A stretch of DNA of 42,986 bases. It comes from Candidatus Bathyarchaeota archaeon (lineage in GTDB: Archaea; Thermoproteota; Bathyarchaeia; Bathyarchaeales; UBA233). The DNA lies in NCBI GenBank assembly GCA_025057795.1, contig JANXEP010000059.1, positions 1 to 42,986 of the forward strand, written 5' to 3'. The notes beneath the pieces were generated by a model. The model made no database searches, had not been told where the DNA came from, and saw only the letters and a program-made list of their open reading frames with translations. The translations under genes were made by a program, and so were the position numbers. Each line of letters opens with the position of its first letter. Position 1 is the first letter of the stretch. Below are positions 7,178 through 15,316 of this stretch, piece by piece.

Positions 7178-8122
7178 TTAGCCGCTGCTTATTTCTTGAA
7201 GCATTTCACACGCTTTACAAATTTTTTGGGTTGTTGGTTCTCCGCAAAGGCTGCACTCCCTAAGCCCCTCCTTAAATGTTGTTCTTTCTAGAGCTAAACG
7301 AATCTTCTCTGCGGATTTGTAGATGGTAAATTTTATTCCGGCATGTTTTTCCTCCATTCGGTTGAGGAAAACGCGTATGTCGTTCCGCATAGCCTCATAC
7401 GCGTAGGGACACAAAACTTTTTGAAACTTTATTTTTTTGATGTAGGCGAATAGGGCGGTTTCTCTTTCTGGGATTTCGCAGAAGGGCTTTATTCTTCGCA
7501 CAAGCTTCAAATTCGCCTCGTCTGTTACTGGCTTTTCCCTTGCCATGCGCGAGACATCGCCGTGCAGAATGTTTAGAAGAACCGTTTGAACCTCATCGTC
7601 TAAAGTGTGCGCAGTTGCAAGCTTTTCGGCTTTAACCTGCCTCGCGGCAATGTTTAGGGCTTTTCTCCTTAAAACGCCGCAATAAGCACAAGGCGTCAAC
7701 TCGCCTTTGCCCCTAGCCCTCAAGGCTTTAACGATTTCGTCGAGGGTAAGCCCATAAAGTTCTTTAAATGAGATTACGTGGTGCTCAACGCCGAGCTTTC
7801 TACAGTTGGACGCTGCAATCTTTAAAGCTTCGCTTCTGTACCCCCTAATGCCTTCGTCAACGGAAACCGCGACAAGAGAGGCTCTCGGGTAATCCCTCTC
7901 TATTTTTGTCAAAATATGGAGAAGGCTAACGCTGTCCTTTCCGCCAGAAACCGCCACAGCTATTCTGTCGTCAAACTCGAGCATTTTGTACTTTGCAATT
8001 GTAGCCCTAACCTTGTCCTCAATAGACTTCACAAAACACCGCGCGCAAAGCCTCTCTCCAGAGTAGGGTCTAAAGAAAAAGGCTTCCCTACGCCTGCAAA
8101 GGGTGCAAGTCACACTTTCCAT
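7178..8122 (-). CDS. TtuA/Ncs6-family tRNA 2-thiolation enzyme
   Basis: ATP-dependent sulfur transfer to uridine in tRNA. Seen in order: an N-terminal zinc finger (C6, C9, C26, C29), the PP-loop S59-G-G-K-D-S64, a CAYC pair (C145, C148) with a later C238 in LCPYAYE, and a C-terminal zinc finger (C290, C293, C302, C305). In this family the CxxC plus the distant Cys hold an iron-sulfur cluster used in thiolation. The 314-residue length is normal. It could act at U54 (TtuA) or at wobble U34 (Ncs6); sequence reading alone does not decide. ATG 8122 was chosen because a TATA-like TATTTAAT (8155-8162) predicts transcription starting near 8131; an in-frame GTG lies at 8134. Confidence 0.88.
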   Translation of the reverse strand: MESVTCTLCRRREAFFFRPYSGERLCARCFVKSIEDKVRATIAKYKMLEFDDRIAVAVSGGKDSVSLLHILTKIERDYPRASLVAVSVDEGIRGYRSEALKIAASNCRKLGVEHHVISFKELYGLTLDEIVKALRARGKGELTPCAYCGVLRRKALNIAARQVKAEKLATAHTLDDEVQTVLLNILHGDVSRMAREKPVTDEANLKLVRRIKPFCEIPERETALFAYIKKIKFQKVLCPYAYEAMRNDIRVFLNRMEEKHAGIKFTIYKSAEKIRLALERTTFKEGLRECSLCGEPTTQKICKACEMLQEISSG

Positions 8123-8189
8123 CGAAATCTTCACGAGATATTAGAACAACCGCAGATTAAATAGCCTTTATTTTAAGGTTTCCAAAGCT

Positions 8190-9275
8190 TCAGCTTGGCA
8201 GTGCAAAACGGAGGAGGGCGGCTATGCCCCCCAACGCTAAAAGCTTTGCACCTGCCTCGTTTTCTGTACTCACAACCATAGCTTTTCCACCCTTCTCCTC
8301 TACACTTCTCATCAATTCCTCCAGGTCTAAGCGTTCTTCATCTGAAGCCTCGCGGAGCAGGGAATCAGCTAACACGAGGGTTTCAACGGCTCCAGAATCT
8401 GCCGCCTTTTTCACCTCCTCCAAGCCATAGGCAACGTTACGCTCGCCTTTGCCAAGCCTTTTCAAAATTTCCTCAACAACTTCCGTCTCCTCCAAAATTC
8501 TCATACTCCTCAAAGCCTTTGCCAGAACCCCTGAACGTAAAGCCTCATATATGCCTGCAACACCGCTGCTGTTGACGCCTTTTACATCCACAACCGACTT
8601 AGCCAAGTCTGGAGCCTCCTTTTCCAGAAACCTTGCAAAATCGTTCTTCAAAAAGCCCACTCCAATTATTGCTATGGGGCTATGCATTTCATTCCATATT
8701 TGGCGTAGGCTGCCCAAGGCGTTTTTAAAGTGCATGCTTTTGGCTTGATCCCTCCTCTCAGCTTCAAGTTTCCCCGGAAGCTTTACCCGCTCCTCCACTT
8801 TAACGTCCACGCCATACTGGGTGGTTGTGGCTACAGCGTATCCCTCGTCGTCTATGGAGAGAATTATTATGGGCTTTTCCGACGTTTTCCCCGCAGTTTC
8901 CAACCTGTCTATTTGGTGCTTCGTCCATGTTTCCTTCACAATCGTTAAGGGCGAGTTTAATGTAATGTTTAGCGTGTGATGGGCGCCTGTAGGCACCAAG
9001 TCTGGGGCTTGACAAATAATGCCGTGAACCCTAAGTCTTCCAAGAAACCTATCCCATGAAACCTTCTCCACCCTTACGCCCAAAAAAACTGAAACCCTTT
9101 CACCGCGCTTACCCCTTGAATACCTCTCATCTGGCTTAACCTCCCTAGTTGTGTAAGCATAAACCTCATCATTTTTGTAGATTATGTTGTAAAGATGCCA
9201 CAAATCATCAAACGTTTCGGGTACAACCTTAACAAAGCCCTTCTTAAGATTTTTCTCAAGAATCTTCAACTTCAC
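8190..9275 (-). CDS. pelA: Pelota (aPelota), mRNA surveillance and ribosome rescue factor
   Basis: A 361-residue protein matching archaeal Pelota over its full length. The N-terminal Lsm-like domain starts MKLKILEKNLKKGFVKVVPE and includes DLWHLYNIIYKNDEVYAYT. The central domain contains HHTLNITLNSPLTI. The C-terminal eRF1-like domain 3 contains EEVKKAADSGAVETLVLADS. Pelota binds stalled ribosomes in the A site with aEF1A and promotes subunit splitting with ABCE1; it lacks the GGQ of release factors, as expected. The start is GTG at 9275. It lies upstream of the tRNA-thiolation gene (67 nt) in a minus-strand group. The NFACT/RqcH homologue at the far end of the window acts in the same rescue pathway. 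Confidence 0.95.
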   Translation of the reverse strand: MKLKILEKNLKKGFVKVVPETFDDLWHLYNIIYKNDEVYAYTTREVKPDERYSRGKRGERVSVFLGVRVEKVSWDRFLGRLRVHGIICQAPDLVPTGAHHTLNITLNSPLTIVKETWTKHQIDRLETAGKTSEKPIIILSIDDEGYAVATTTQYGVDVKVEERVKLPGKLEAERRDQAKSMHFKNALGSLRQIWNEMHSPIAIIGVGFLKNDFARFLEKEAPDLAKSVVDVKGVNSSGVAGIYEALRSGVLAKALRSMRILEETEVVEEILKRLGKGERNVAYGLEEVKKAADSGAVETLVLADSLLREASDEERLDLEELMRSVEEKGGKAMVVSTENEAGAKLLALGGIAALLRFALPS

Positions 9276-9333
9276 GCCTTCTTTAACGCGTCTAGCCAGC
9301 GACGCGATTATCCAAACAGAGAAAAGAAAGTTT

Positions 9334-9774
9334 TCAGTAAGTGCGCCTGTGGGGTCTTACAAGCTCCTCTAATATGCTCAGCATTTCAGGAACTTTGGTA
9401 ACAATGTCTGTGAAGGTCAGTATCCCCACAAGTTCATCATTATTCCTTGTCACAAGAAGCTTTTTAACACCCTTTTTCACCATAAGCCTCGAAGCCTCAT
9501 CGATGCTTGCATTCTCGTCGATGGTTATCACAGGGCTTGACATAACTTGCCTCGCAGTTAAAGTTTCAAGCGCCAGCCCCGGTTCCAGCACCCTTCGCAA
9601 AATGTCCCTTTCGGTTATTATTCCCACAGGTCTTTCACTCTGCACAACCACTATGGAGCCTATGTTGAATTTGTTCATGGTGGCTACAACCTCCTTAACG
9701 CTTGAGTCCGGTCTAACAACCTTAACATTCTTTGACATTACGTCCCTTACAAGAACAATTCCCGCCATCTCCAA
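9334..9774 (-). CDS. Two-CBS-domain protein
   Basis: A 146-residue protein made almost wholly of a CBS pair. CBS1 spans about residues 8-64 (VRDVMSKNVKVVRPDSSVKEV ... GIITERDILRR) and CBS2 about 74-130 (ARQVMSSPVITIDENASIDEA ... LVGILTFTDIV). Such Bateman modules bind adenine nucleotides or SAM and usually regulate a partner; there is no fused effector domain here. TTG 9774 has AAGGGG about 5 nt upstream; ATG 9768 is possible but its ribosome-binding site would be too close. It is divergent from polB with a shared A/T-rich promoter region and lies 58 nt upstream of Pelota on the same strand. Confidence 0.9.
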   Translation of the reverse strand: MEMAGIVLVRDVMSKNVKVVRPDSSVKEVVATMNKFNIGSIVVVQSERPVGIITERDILRRVLEPGLALETLTARQVMSSPVITIDENASIDEASRLMVKKGVKKLLVTRNNDELVGILTFTDIVTKVPEMLSILEELVRPHRRTY

Positions 9775-9785
9775 ACACGCCCCTT

Positions 9786-9826
9786 AAAACATTAAAAGAT
9801 ATGCTTTAAAAAGTATTAAAAGCTAC
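9786..9826. promoter_or_regulatory. Bidirectional A/T-rich promoter region of polB and the CBS gene
   Basis: TTTAAAAAGTATTAAAAGC (about 9804-9823) supplies a plus-strand TATA box about 45 nt before the polB ATG. The same stretch and ATTAAAAG (9790-9797) supply minus-strand TATA-like sequences for the CBS gene. A ribosome-binding site GGCGGA precedes the polB ATG by about 6 nt. Confidence 0.5.
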
Positions 9827-9861
9827 GCTTAAATCCTACATCTTGTAGAAGGCGGATAAGC

Positions 9862-12252
9862 ATGAAAATTCCATTTTGGCTGTTAGATGTAAACTATGAG
9901 GTTAAGGATCATGAGCCTGAAATGTGGCTATGGGGTGTTGACGCGTCAGGAAACAGGGTGCTGATTATTGACAGAAGCTTCACCTCATACTTTTACGCGG
10001 TGCTGAAGGAAAATTCTGACCCATACGAGGTTGCTGAAAAAATAGAGAACATGAAAGGAGAATTTCCCTTTGTCGTTAAGGCTGAGGTGGTTGATCGAAA
10101 GTTTTTCGGTAAGCCTGTTAAAGCCTTAAAGGTTTACTGCAAAGACCCGGATGTTATGGCAAAATATGCTAAAGCTTTTCAGAAGATTGATGGTATTGAA
10201 GAATGCCTCGAGGATGATGTTCGTTATTCCATGCGTTACCTAATTGATAAAGGCGTTGTTCCGTGCGGCTGGCACGAGGTTGAGGTTGTAGAAGAAACGA
10301 AAAAGCCGGATGTGCATGTAGATCGTGTTTATGCGGCTAAATCCCCTCCAAAATTTGTGGAGAAAACCGATGTTCCCAAACTGAGAATCCTCGGCTTTTC
10401 AATGATATGTTACAGCAGGGAGGGCGCGCCGAAACCGGAAAGAAATCCTGTAGTCATAATTTCCGTCGCAACCAACAGTGGCGAAGAGAGGCAGTTTTTG
10501 GCCGGAGTGGACAAAGACGACAAACCAGCCATAGAGGCTTTCATAAAATTTGTGCAAGACTTTGACCCTGACATTATTGTCGGTTATGGCGTAAACAGGC
10601 AAGATTGGAGCTACCTCAACGAAAGATGTAGGAGGCTCGGGCTGCGCCTCTCCATCGACAGGGCTAAAACCGAACCGCACATGAGCGTTTACGGCCACGT
10701 TTCGATAACTGGAAGGGCAAACGTTGACATCTTCGACTTTGCCGACGAATTTCCAGAGGTTAAGGTTAAAACCTTAGAGAATCTGGCCGACTATTTGGGC
10801 GTAATGAAGATTGAAAACCGCGTTTTAATCGAGGATGTTGACTTCGCAGATTACTGGGACGACGGGGCGAAGCGTGAAACTTTAAAAAAGTTTTCCATGG
10901 ACAACACCCGTTGCATCATGGGAATAGCCGAAGCCATCCTAGACTTTGCCATGCAACTTTCAAGCCTGGTGGGCTTGCCCCTCGACCACGTGGGAACAGC
11001 TGCCGTGGGCTTTAGGGTGGAGTGGTTCTTAATTAAATACGCCTACAAAATCGGAGAACTTGTACCAAAACGCGTTGAACAGCCTTATAGGCCTTATGCC
11101 GGCGCCATAGTGCTTAACCCTAAGCCGGGACTACATGAAAACATTGCCGTTTTGGACTTTGCAGCCATGTATCCAAACCTGATGATAACTTATAACCTCT
11201 CCCCAGACACTTACGTGTCTCCAAATGAGCAGCTTCCACCATGTGGAGTTTACGAGGCTCCGGAAGTTAAGCACAGATTTAGAAAGGAGCCTTCTGGGTT
11301 TTACAAGGAGGTTTTATCCCACCTCATAAGTGTTAGGGACGAAATACGCTCAAAAATGAAGAAATACCCTGCGGAAAGCGTGGAACGCCGCGTCTTAGAC
11401 GCTCGTCAAAAAGCTGTTAAGGTCATAACAAACGCTTCTTACGGTTATGCTGGATGGATTGGAGCTAGGTGGTACATTAAGCCCGTCGCTGAAGCCGCCA
11501 CTGCTTGGGGCAGACACACAATTCTTAACGCCATCAGGATGGCCGAGGAAGAGGGTCTGAAGGTCATTTATGGGGACACAGACAGCATTTTCATAAAGTA
11601 CGAGCCGGAAAAAGTGGAGAGGCTTACGGCTAAAATTTGCGAAAAGCTTGGTTTAGAAATAAAACCAGACAAAGTTTATACGCGCATATTTTTCACGGAA
11701 GCCAAAAAGCGGTATGCTGGACTTCTCCCAGACGGAAGACTAGACATTGTCGGGTTAGAAGTTATACGGGGCGACTGGGCAGCTATAGCGAAAAAGGTTC
11801 AGGAAAAAGTTTTGGAGATAATCTTAAAAGAGCAATCTCCAAGAAAAGCTGCAAAGTTTACCCAACAGTTTATTCACGAGCTTAGACAGAGGCGGGTTCC
11901 CTACCGCGACCTAATCATCTGGAAAACTTTGACAAAGCCCGCGGAGGAGTATGCTGTTAAAGCTCCCCACGTGGAAGCTGCTAGAATGCTGATGCAGAGG
12001 GGTTGGAAGCTTGCCATGGGCGACAAAGTAGGGTATGTTGTGACTGTTGGAACTGGCCGCTTGTATGAGAGGGTTAAACCCTACATGTTTTGCTCCTATG
12101 ACGAGGTGGACATAGAATATTATGTGACCAACCAAGTTGTACCAGCCGCCGCCAGAGTTCTCGAGCCTTTTGGCATAACAGAAGAGCATCTGCTGACTTC
12201 GCGATTCGAAGAAAAAGAAACTAAGCTAACAGACTTTTTCGGGACGCCTTAA
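9862..12252 (+). CDS. polB: Family B DNA polymerase with degraded exonuclease motifs
   Basis: A 796-residue replicative-type polymerase. Polymerase motifs are intact: motif A D432-F-A-A-M-Y-P-N, motif B K520-V-I-T-N524-A-S-Y-G528, motif C Y570-G-D-T-D574-S. The 3'-5' exonuclease domain (about 170-350) is recognisable but its acids are altered: ExoI, normally F-D-I-E, reads F179-S-M-I182; ExoIII, normally Y-x3-D, reads F344-S-M-D-N348; ExoII keeps D248 but has Gly for the usual Asn (GYGVNRQD). Proofreading is therefore predicted to be lost. This is not the PolB2 group, which loses polymerase motifs instead. The C-terminal E786-T-K-L789-T-D-F-F793 fits a PCNA-binding PIP box. The gene converges with dnaG, 14 nt away. 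Confidence 0.95.
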   Translation: MKIPFWLLDVNYEVKDHEPEMWLWGVDASGNRVLIIDRSFTSYFYAVLKENSDPYEVAEKIENMKGEFPFVVKAEVVDRKFFGKPVKALKVYCKDPDVMAKYAKAFQKIDGIEECLEDDVRYSMRYLIDKGVVPCGWHEVEVVEETKKPDVHVDRVYAAKSPPKFVEKTDVPKLRILGFSMICYSREGAPKPERNPVVIISVATNSGEERQFLAGVDKDDKPAIEAFIKFVQDFDPDIIVGYGVNRQDWSYLNERCRRLGLRLSIDRAKTEPHMSVYGHVSITGRANVDIFDFADEFPEVKVKTLENLADYLGVMKIENRVLIEDVDFADYWDDGAKRETLKKFSMDNTRCIMGIAEAILDFAMQLSSLVGLPLDHVGTAAVGFRVEWFLIKYAYKIGELVPKRVEQPYRPYAGAIVLNPKPGLHENIAVLDFAAMYPNLMITYNLSPDTYVSPNEQLPPCGVYEAPEVKHRFRKEPSGFYKEVLSHLISVRDEIRSKMKKYPAESVERRVLDARQKAVKVITNASYGYAGWIGARWYIKPVAEAATAWGRHTILNAIRMAEEEGLKVIYGDTDSIFIKYEPEKVERLTAKICEKLGLEIKPDKVYTRIFFTEAKKRYAGLLPDGRLDIVGLEVIRGDWAAIAKKVQEKVLEIILKEQSPRKAAKFTQQFIHELRQRRVPYRDLIIWKTLTKPAEEYAVKAPHVEAARMLMQRGWKLAMGDKVGYVVTVGTGRLYERVKPYMFCSYDEVDIEYYVTNQVVPAAARVLEPFGITEEHLLTSRFEEKETKLTDFFGTP

Positions 12253-12266
12253 ATTGGGCTGCTTTC

Positions 12267-13421
12267 CTATGATGTTTCGATTATTTCTGAGAACGTGTTT
12301 AGCTGTACGTTTAACGGTGGTTTGACAGTTTCAGATATGCGTGATGCAATTATGTGCCTTATGTTTTTTTCGTTTGCAATGTCCACTATTCTTTGGGTTA
12401 TTATCCCGTCGAAGACTACCGTGTCAACGCCGCTTATCTGTTGGAGTTTTTCCGCCAGCTGACTTACTGGAAGTCTTTCTATGGGCTCAAGTTTCTCGTT
12501 CAGCAGCACCGCCTCCAACGTGCCGTTGAGTTCTTTGACTATTTGAACAATTTCGTCTGGAAACTCTGCTTTAGGCTTTTCCCTCCTCGTCTTGATGAGA
12601 TCCTCTATTGCAACTTTAGCCTCTAATGCTTCGAAAATTTCTTTGCAGTTTAGCTCTTCAACCTCTTTACCCCTAGGAGCCCTTGCAACATATTTTACGT
12701 TAGTCACCTGCAAAAGCTCTTTCAGTATTAAGTCTCCGCCCCTATCCCCGTCTAAGAAAGCTGTTGCCTCCTTTTCCCTACAAATCTTCTTTATAGTCTC
12801 AGGAACTTTTGCGCCTTCTAGGGCTATGACATTTTGTATTCCGCAGCGCATCAGATTTATTACGTCCGCCCTACCCTCAACAATTATTACCTCCTTGGAG
12901 CTGTCGACTTCTGGACCAGCTGAGAGCTCCTCCGGCCCATATTTTTCGACCTTAGCCACTTTAAGGGTTTCAGCAAGCTCCTTGAAGATTTCATCAACCG
13001 ATGGCATAGCCTCAATTGTCCACTGGTGGAGTATTTCCTTGGCTCTATCAATTATCGCTTTTCTTCGGGCTTCTCTAACATCCTCGATTTTTTCCAAAGT
13101 TACTTTCGCGGAGCATGGGCCGACACGGTTTATGCTTTCGATACTTGCAGCCAGCAGCGCCGTGGAAACTCTGTCGAGGCTTGTGGGGATTGTTATTGTG
13201 CCAGTGGTTCTGTCCTGTTTCGAGTGAAGCTCGATTTCTATTCTGCCTACCCGCCCTGACTTTTGAAGCTCCCTCAAGTCAAGTTCCGGCCCGAAAAGTC
13301 CCTCTGTCTGGCCGAAAACTGCCCCAATAACGTCTGGTTTTTCGACAACACCGTCTATTTCAAATTTTGCGCGTATAACATACTTTACGGTAAGGGTTTG
13401 TGATGAACCCGTAAGCGTCAC
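12267..13421 (-). CDS. dnaG: Archaeal DnaG-type primase / exosome-associated DnaG
   Basis: A 384-residue archaeal DnaG. The N-terminal region begins with VKYVIRAKFEIDGVVEKPDV and has the conserved GQTEGLFGPELDLRELQ. A TOPRIM domain (about 175-260) has E182 in IIVEGRADV and the D224-G-D226 pair in FLDGDRGGD. In archaea this protein is a subunit of the RNA exosome with poly(A) binding, and primase activity has also been reported for members. The GTG at 13421 overlaps a GGAGG, so that sequence cannot act as its ribosome-binding site. An in-frame stop (TAG) lies four codons upstream, and a TATA box 31 nt upstream suggests a leaderless message. No other canonical start fits. Confidence 0.93.
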   Translation of the reverse strand: MTLTGSSQTLTVKYVIRAKFEIDGVVEKPDVIGAVFGQTEGLFGPELDLRELQKSGRVGRIEIELHSKQDRTTGTITIPTSLDRVSTALLAASIESINRVGPCSAKVTLEKIEDVREARRKAIIDRAKEILHQWTIEAMPSVDEIFKELAETLKVAKVEKYGPEELSAGPEVDSSKEVIIVEGRADVINLMRCGIQNVIALEGAKVPETIKKICREKEATAFLDGDRGGDLILKELLQVTNVKYVARAPRGKEVEELNCKEIFEALEAKVAIEDLIKTRREKPKAEFPDEIVQIVKELNGTLEAVLLNEKLEPIERLPVSQLAEKLQQISGVDTVVFDGIITQRIVDIANEKNIRHIIASRISETVKPPLNVQLNTFSEIIETS

Positions 13422-13448
13422 CTCCTTCAGCTACCGTCATTTTATTCA

Positions 13449-13459
13449 GTTTAAATGTG
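13449..13459 (-). promoter_or_regulatory. TATA box of dnaG
   Basis: On the minus strand CACATTTAAAC is centred about 31 nt before the GTG start of dnaG. That spacing predicts transcription beginning at or very near the start codon, so the dnaG message is probably leaderless. Confidence 0.5.
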
Positions 13460-13550
13460 TGATTGAGAGAACTGTGCTCTCGACGTATTAATTCAATTCG
13501 CTATATATTACCTTTATGCACACGGCTTGTGTTATGTTGAAGGGAAGCAT

Positions 13551-13871
13551 TCACCTTATCATTATCAGCAGCATTTTAAATCTTGTCGCCGCCCTCACGG
13601 CGTGAGGCTTGTTGGCGGGCATTATTATCATTTCGCCCTCTTTCAAGCGGAAAGCTTGGCCGGCTACTGTAATTTCTGCTTCACCGTCAATTATAAAGAC
13701 CATGGCATCGAAAGGCGCCGTGTGCTCGCTTAATCCTTGTCCTTCGTCGAAAGCGAACAAGGTTACGGTGCCTGTCTCTTTATCAATTAGGGTTCGACTA
13801 ACCACAGAGCCTTCTTGGTATTCCACTAATTCGGCTAGCCTTAAAACCTCCGCTTTGAGTTTTCCCACCAT
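13551..13871 (-). CDS. Small single-domain cupin
   Basis: A 106-residue cupin. It reads LSEHTAPFDAMVFIIDGEAE, then a glycine-bounded turn, then LKEGEMIIMPANKPHAV. Motif 1 is reduced to H50 with D55, and motif 2 keeps P85...P89-H90. Metal binding may therefore be weaker than in classical cupins with HxH...E, or it may be a binding/regulatory cupin. ATG 13871 was chosen because GGGAGG lies 7 nt upstream; the longer frame adds 26 residues without homology character. It is divergent from the HMG-CoA reductase operon. Substrate unknown. Confidence 0.75.
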   Translation of the reverse strand: MVGKLKAEVLRLAELVEYQEGSVVSRTLIDKETGTVTLFAFDEGQGLSEHTAPFDAMVFIIDGEAEITVAGQAFRLKEGEMIIMPANKPHAVRAATRFKMLLIMIR

Positions 13872-14025
13872 CAGCTTTCCTCCCGCAAGCAGTTGACACG
13901 TTGCGTTTTTAGGCTTTTCGGCGGACACCCCGCATAGATTACTCTGCAAAACTGCAAGCCGTTATCCTTTCATCAAACTTTAAAAGTAGGCATAGCTGAT
14001 ATTTTGTTACAAATGAGTGGATGGT

Positions 14026-15303
14026 ATGAGTAAGACATCCATGTTTTCTGGATTTTATAAGCTAAGCCCTAAGGAGCGTTTGCAGTTTGTTAAAGAGTTC
14101 GCCGGTTTAACGGATGAAGAGGCAGCTTTACTGCAGAACACGGGTTCGCTGCCTTTGGATTTAGCAGATCGAATGATAGAGAATGTTGTGGGTGCCATTC
14201 CCATACCCCTCGGCATTGCAGTAAACTTCCTCATTAACAGGCGCGACTACATTGTTCCCATGGCAATTGAGGAGCCCTCTGTGGTAGCCGCCGCAAGCTA
14301 CGCGGCCAAAATGGTCAGGGACGGCGGCGGCTTCCATACAAGCAGCACCCCGCCAATAATGATCGGGCAGGTTCAAGCAGTAGGCATGAAGGACCCTTAC
14401 GCGGCTAGGCTGCGAGTCCTTGAGGCAAAGGAGGAAATTTTGAAGAAAGCGAATGACCAGGATCCCGTGCTTGTCTCTGTGGGTGGCGGGGCGAAGGATT
14501 TAGACGCAAAAGTTATCCACACTTCGCAGGGGCCTATGGTTATCACCGAGCTGCATGTGGATTGCCGTGACGCCATGGGGGCTAACGCCGTTAACACCAT
14601 GTGCGAGGCTGTTGCGCCCTTAATAGAGCGGATAACTGGCGGGCGGGTTTATTTGCGAATCATCTCCAATTTGGCCGTGAAACGCCTAGCCAGAGCATGG
14701 TGCACCGTTCCAAAAGAGGCTGTTGGAGGCGAAGAAGTTGTTGACGGGATTGTGAACGCTTCGGCTTTTGCCGCTGCAGACCCCTATCGGGCAGCCACCC
14801 ACAACAAGGGAATTCTAAACGGTATAATAGCCGTTGTAATAGCCACATGCAACGATCACCGCGCCATAGAAGCTGGGGCCCACGCCTACGCAGCCAGAAA
14901 CGGCCAGTACACCACGCTTTCGACTTGGGAGAAAAACGAGAACGGCGACTTGGTGGGCTCCATTGAATTGCCCATGGCCGTAGGCTTAATAGGCGGAGCT
15001 GTGCGCACCCATCCCATAGCAAAAATATGCTTGAAAATTTTAGGCGTTAAAACAGCCAACGAGTTCGCGGAAGTTTTAGCCGCTGTTGGCCTAGCCCAGA
15101 ACCTCGGCGCCTTAAGGGCGCTGGCCCACGAGGGCATACAACGGGGCCACATGTCCCTCCACGCGAGGAACATTGCCATAGCCGCGGGAGCCACGGGTAA
15201 ACTCATAGACTTGGTGGCGGAGAAAATGGTTGAGGAGCGCAAAATCCGCATGGACAGGGCGAAAGAGCTGATAGAAAAATATCAGGCGACTGGAAAACTC
15301 TAA
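14026..15303 (+). CDS. HMG-CoA reductase, class II type
   Basis: Reduces HMG-CoA to mevalonate for isoprenoid lipid synthesis (or runs in reverse in some bacteria). Segments matching the class II group typified by Pseudomonas mevalonii are MIENVVGAIPIPLGIAVNF, PMAIEEPSVVAAASYAAKM with the catalytic-region Glu, ATHNKGILNGI with the catalytic Lys, and GHMSLHARN with the catalytic His. Class I enzymes, common in archaea, read differently in these places. About 425 residues is normal for class II. ATG 14026 or GTG 14017 are both possible; a TATA-like CTTTAAAAG at 13978-13986 predicts transcription starting just before them. It is the first gene of a tight four-gene operon. Confidence 0.93.
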   Translation: MSKTSMFSGFYKLSPKERLQFVKEFAGLTDEEAALLQNTGSLPLDLADRMIENVVGAIPIPLGIAVNFLINRRDYIVPMAIEEPSVVAAASYAAKMVRDGGGFHTSSTPPIMIGQVQAVGMKDPYAARLRVLEAKEEILKKANDQDPVLVSVGGGAKDLDAKVIHTSQGPMVITELHVDCRDAMGANAVNTMCEAVAPLIERITGGRVYLRIISNLAVKRLARAWCTVPKEAVGGEEVVDGIVNASAFAAADPYRAATHNKGILNGIIAVVIATCNDHRAIEAGAHAYAARNGQYTTLSTWEKNENGDLVGSIELPMAVGLIGGAVRTHPIAKICLKILGVKTANEFAEVLAAVGLAQNLGALRALAHEGIQRGHMSLHARNIAIAAGATGKLIDLVAEKMVEERKIRMDRAKELIEKYQATGKL

Positions 15304-15316
15304 AAGGGCGGTTTGA

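Noticed and set aside
12592..13227. 211-codon plus-strand open frame across the DnaG gene
   Set aside because: It is an antisense shadow of dnaG. Its translation is low-complexity Ser/Leu-rich with no family pattern, whereas the minus strand gives a full DnaG.
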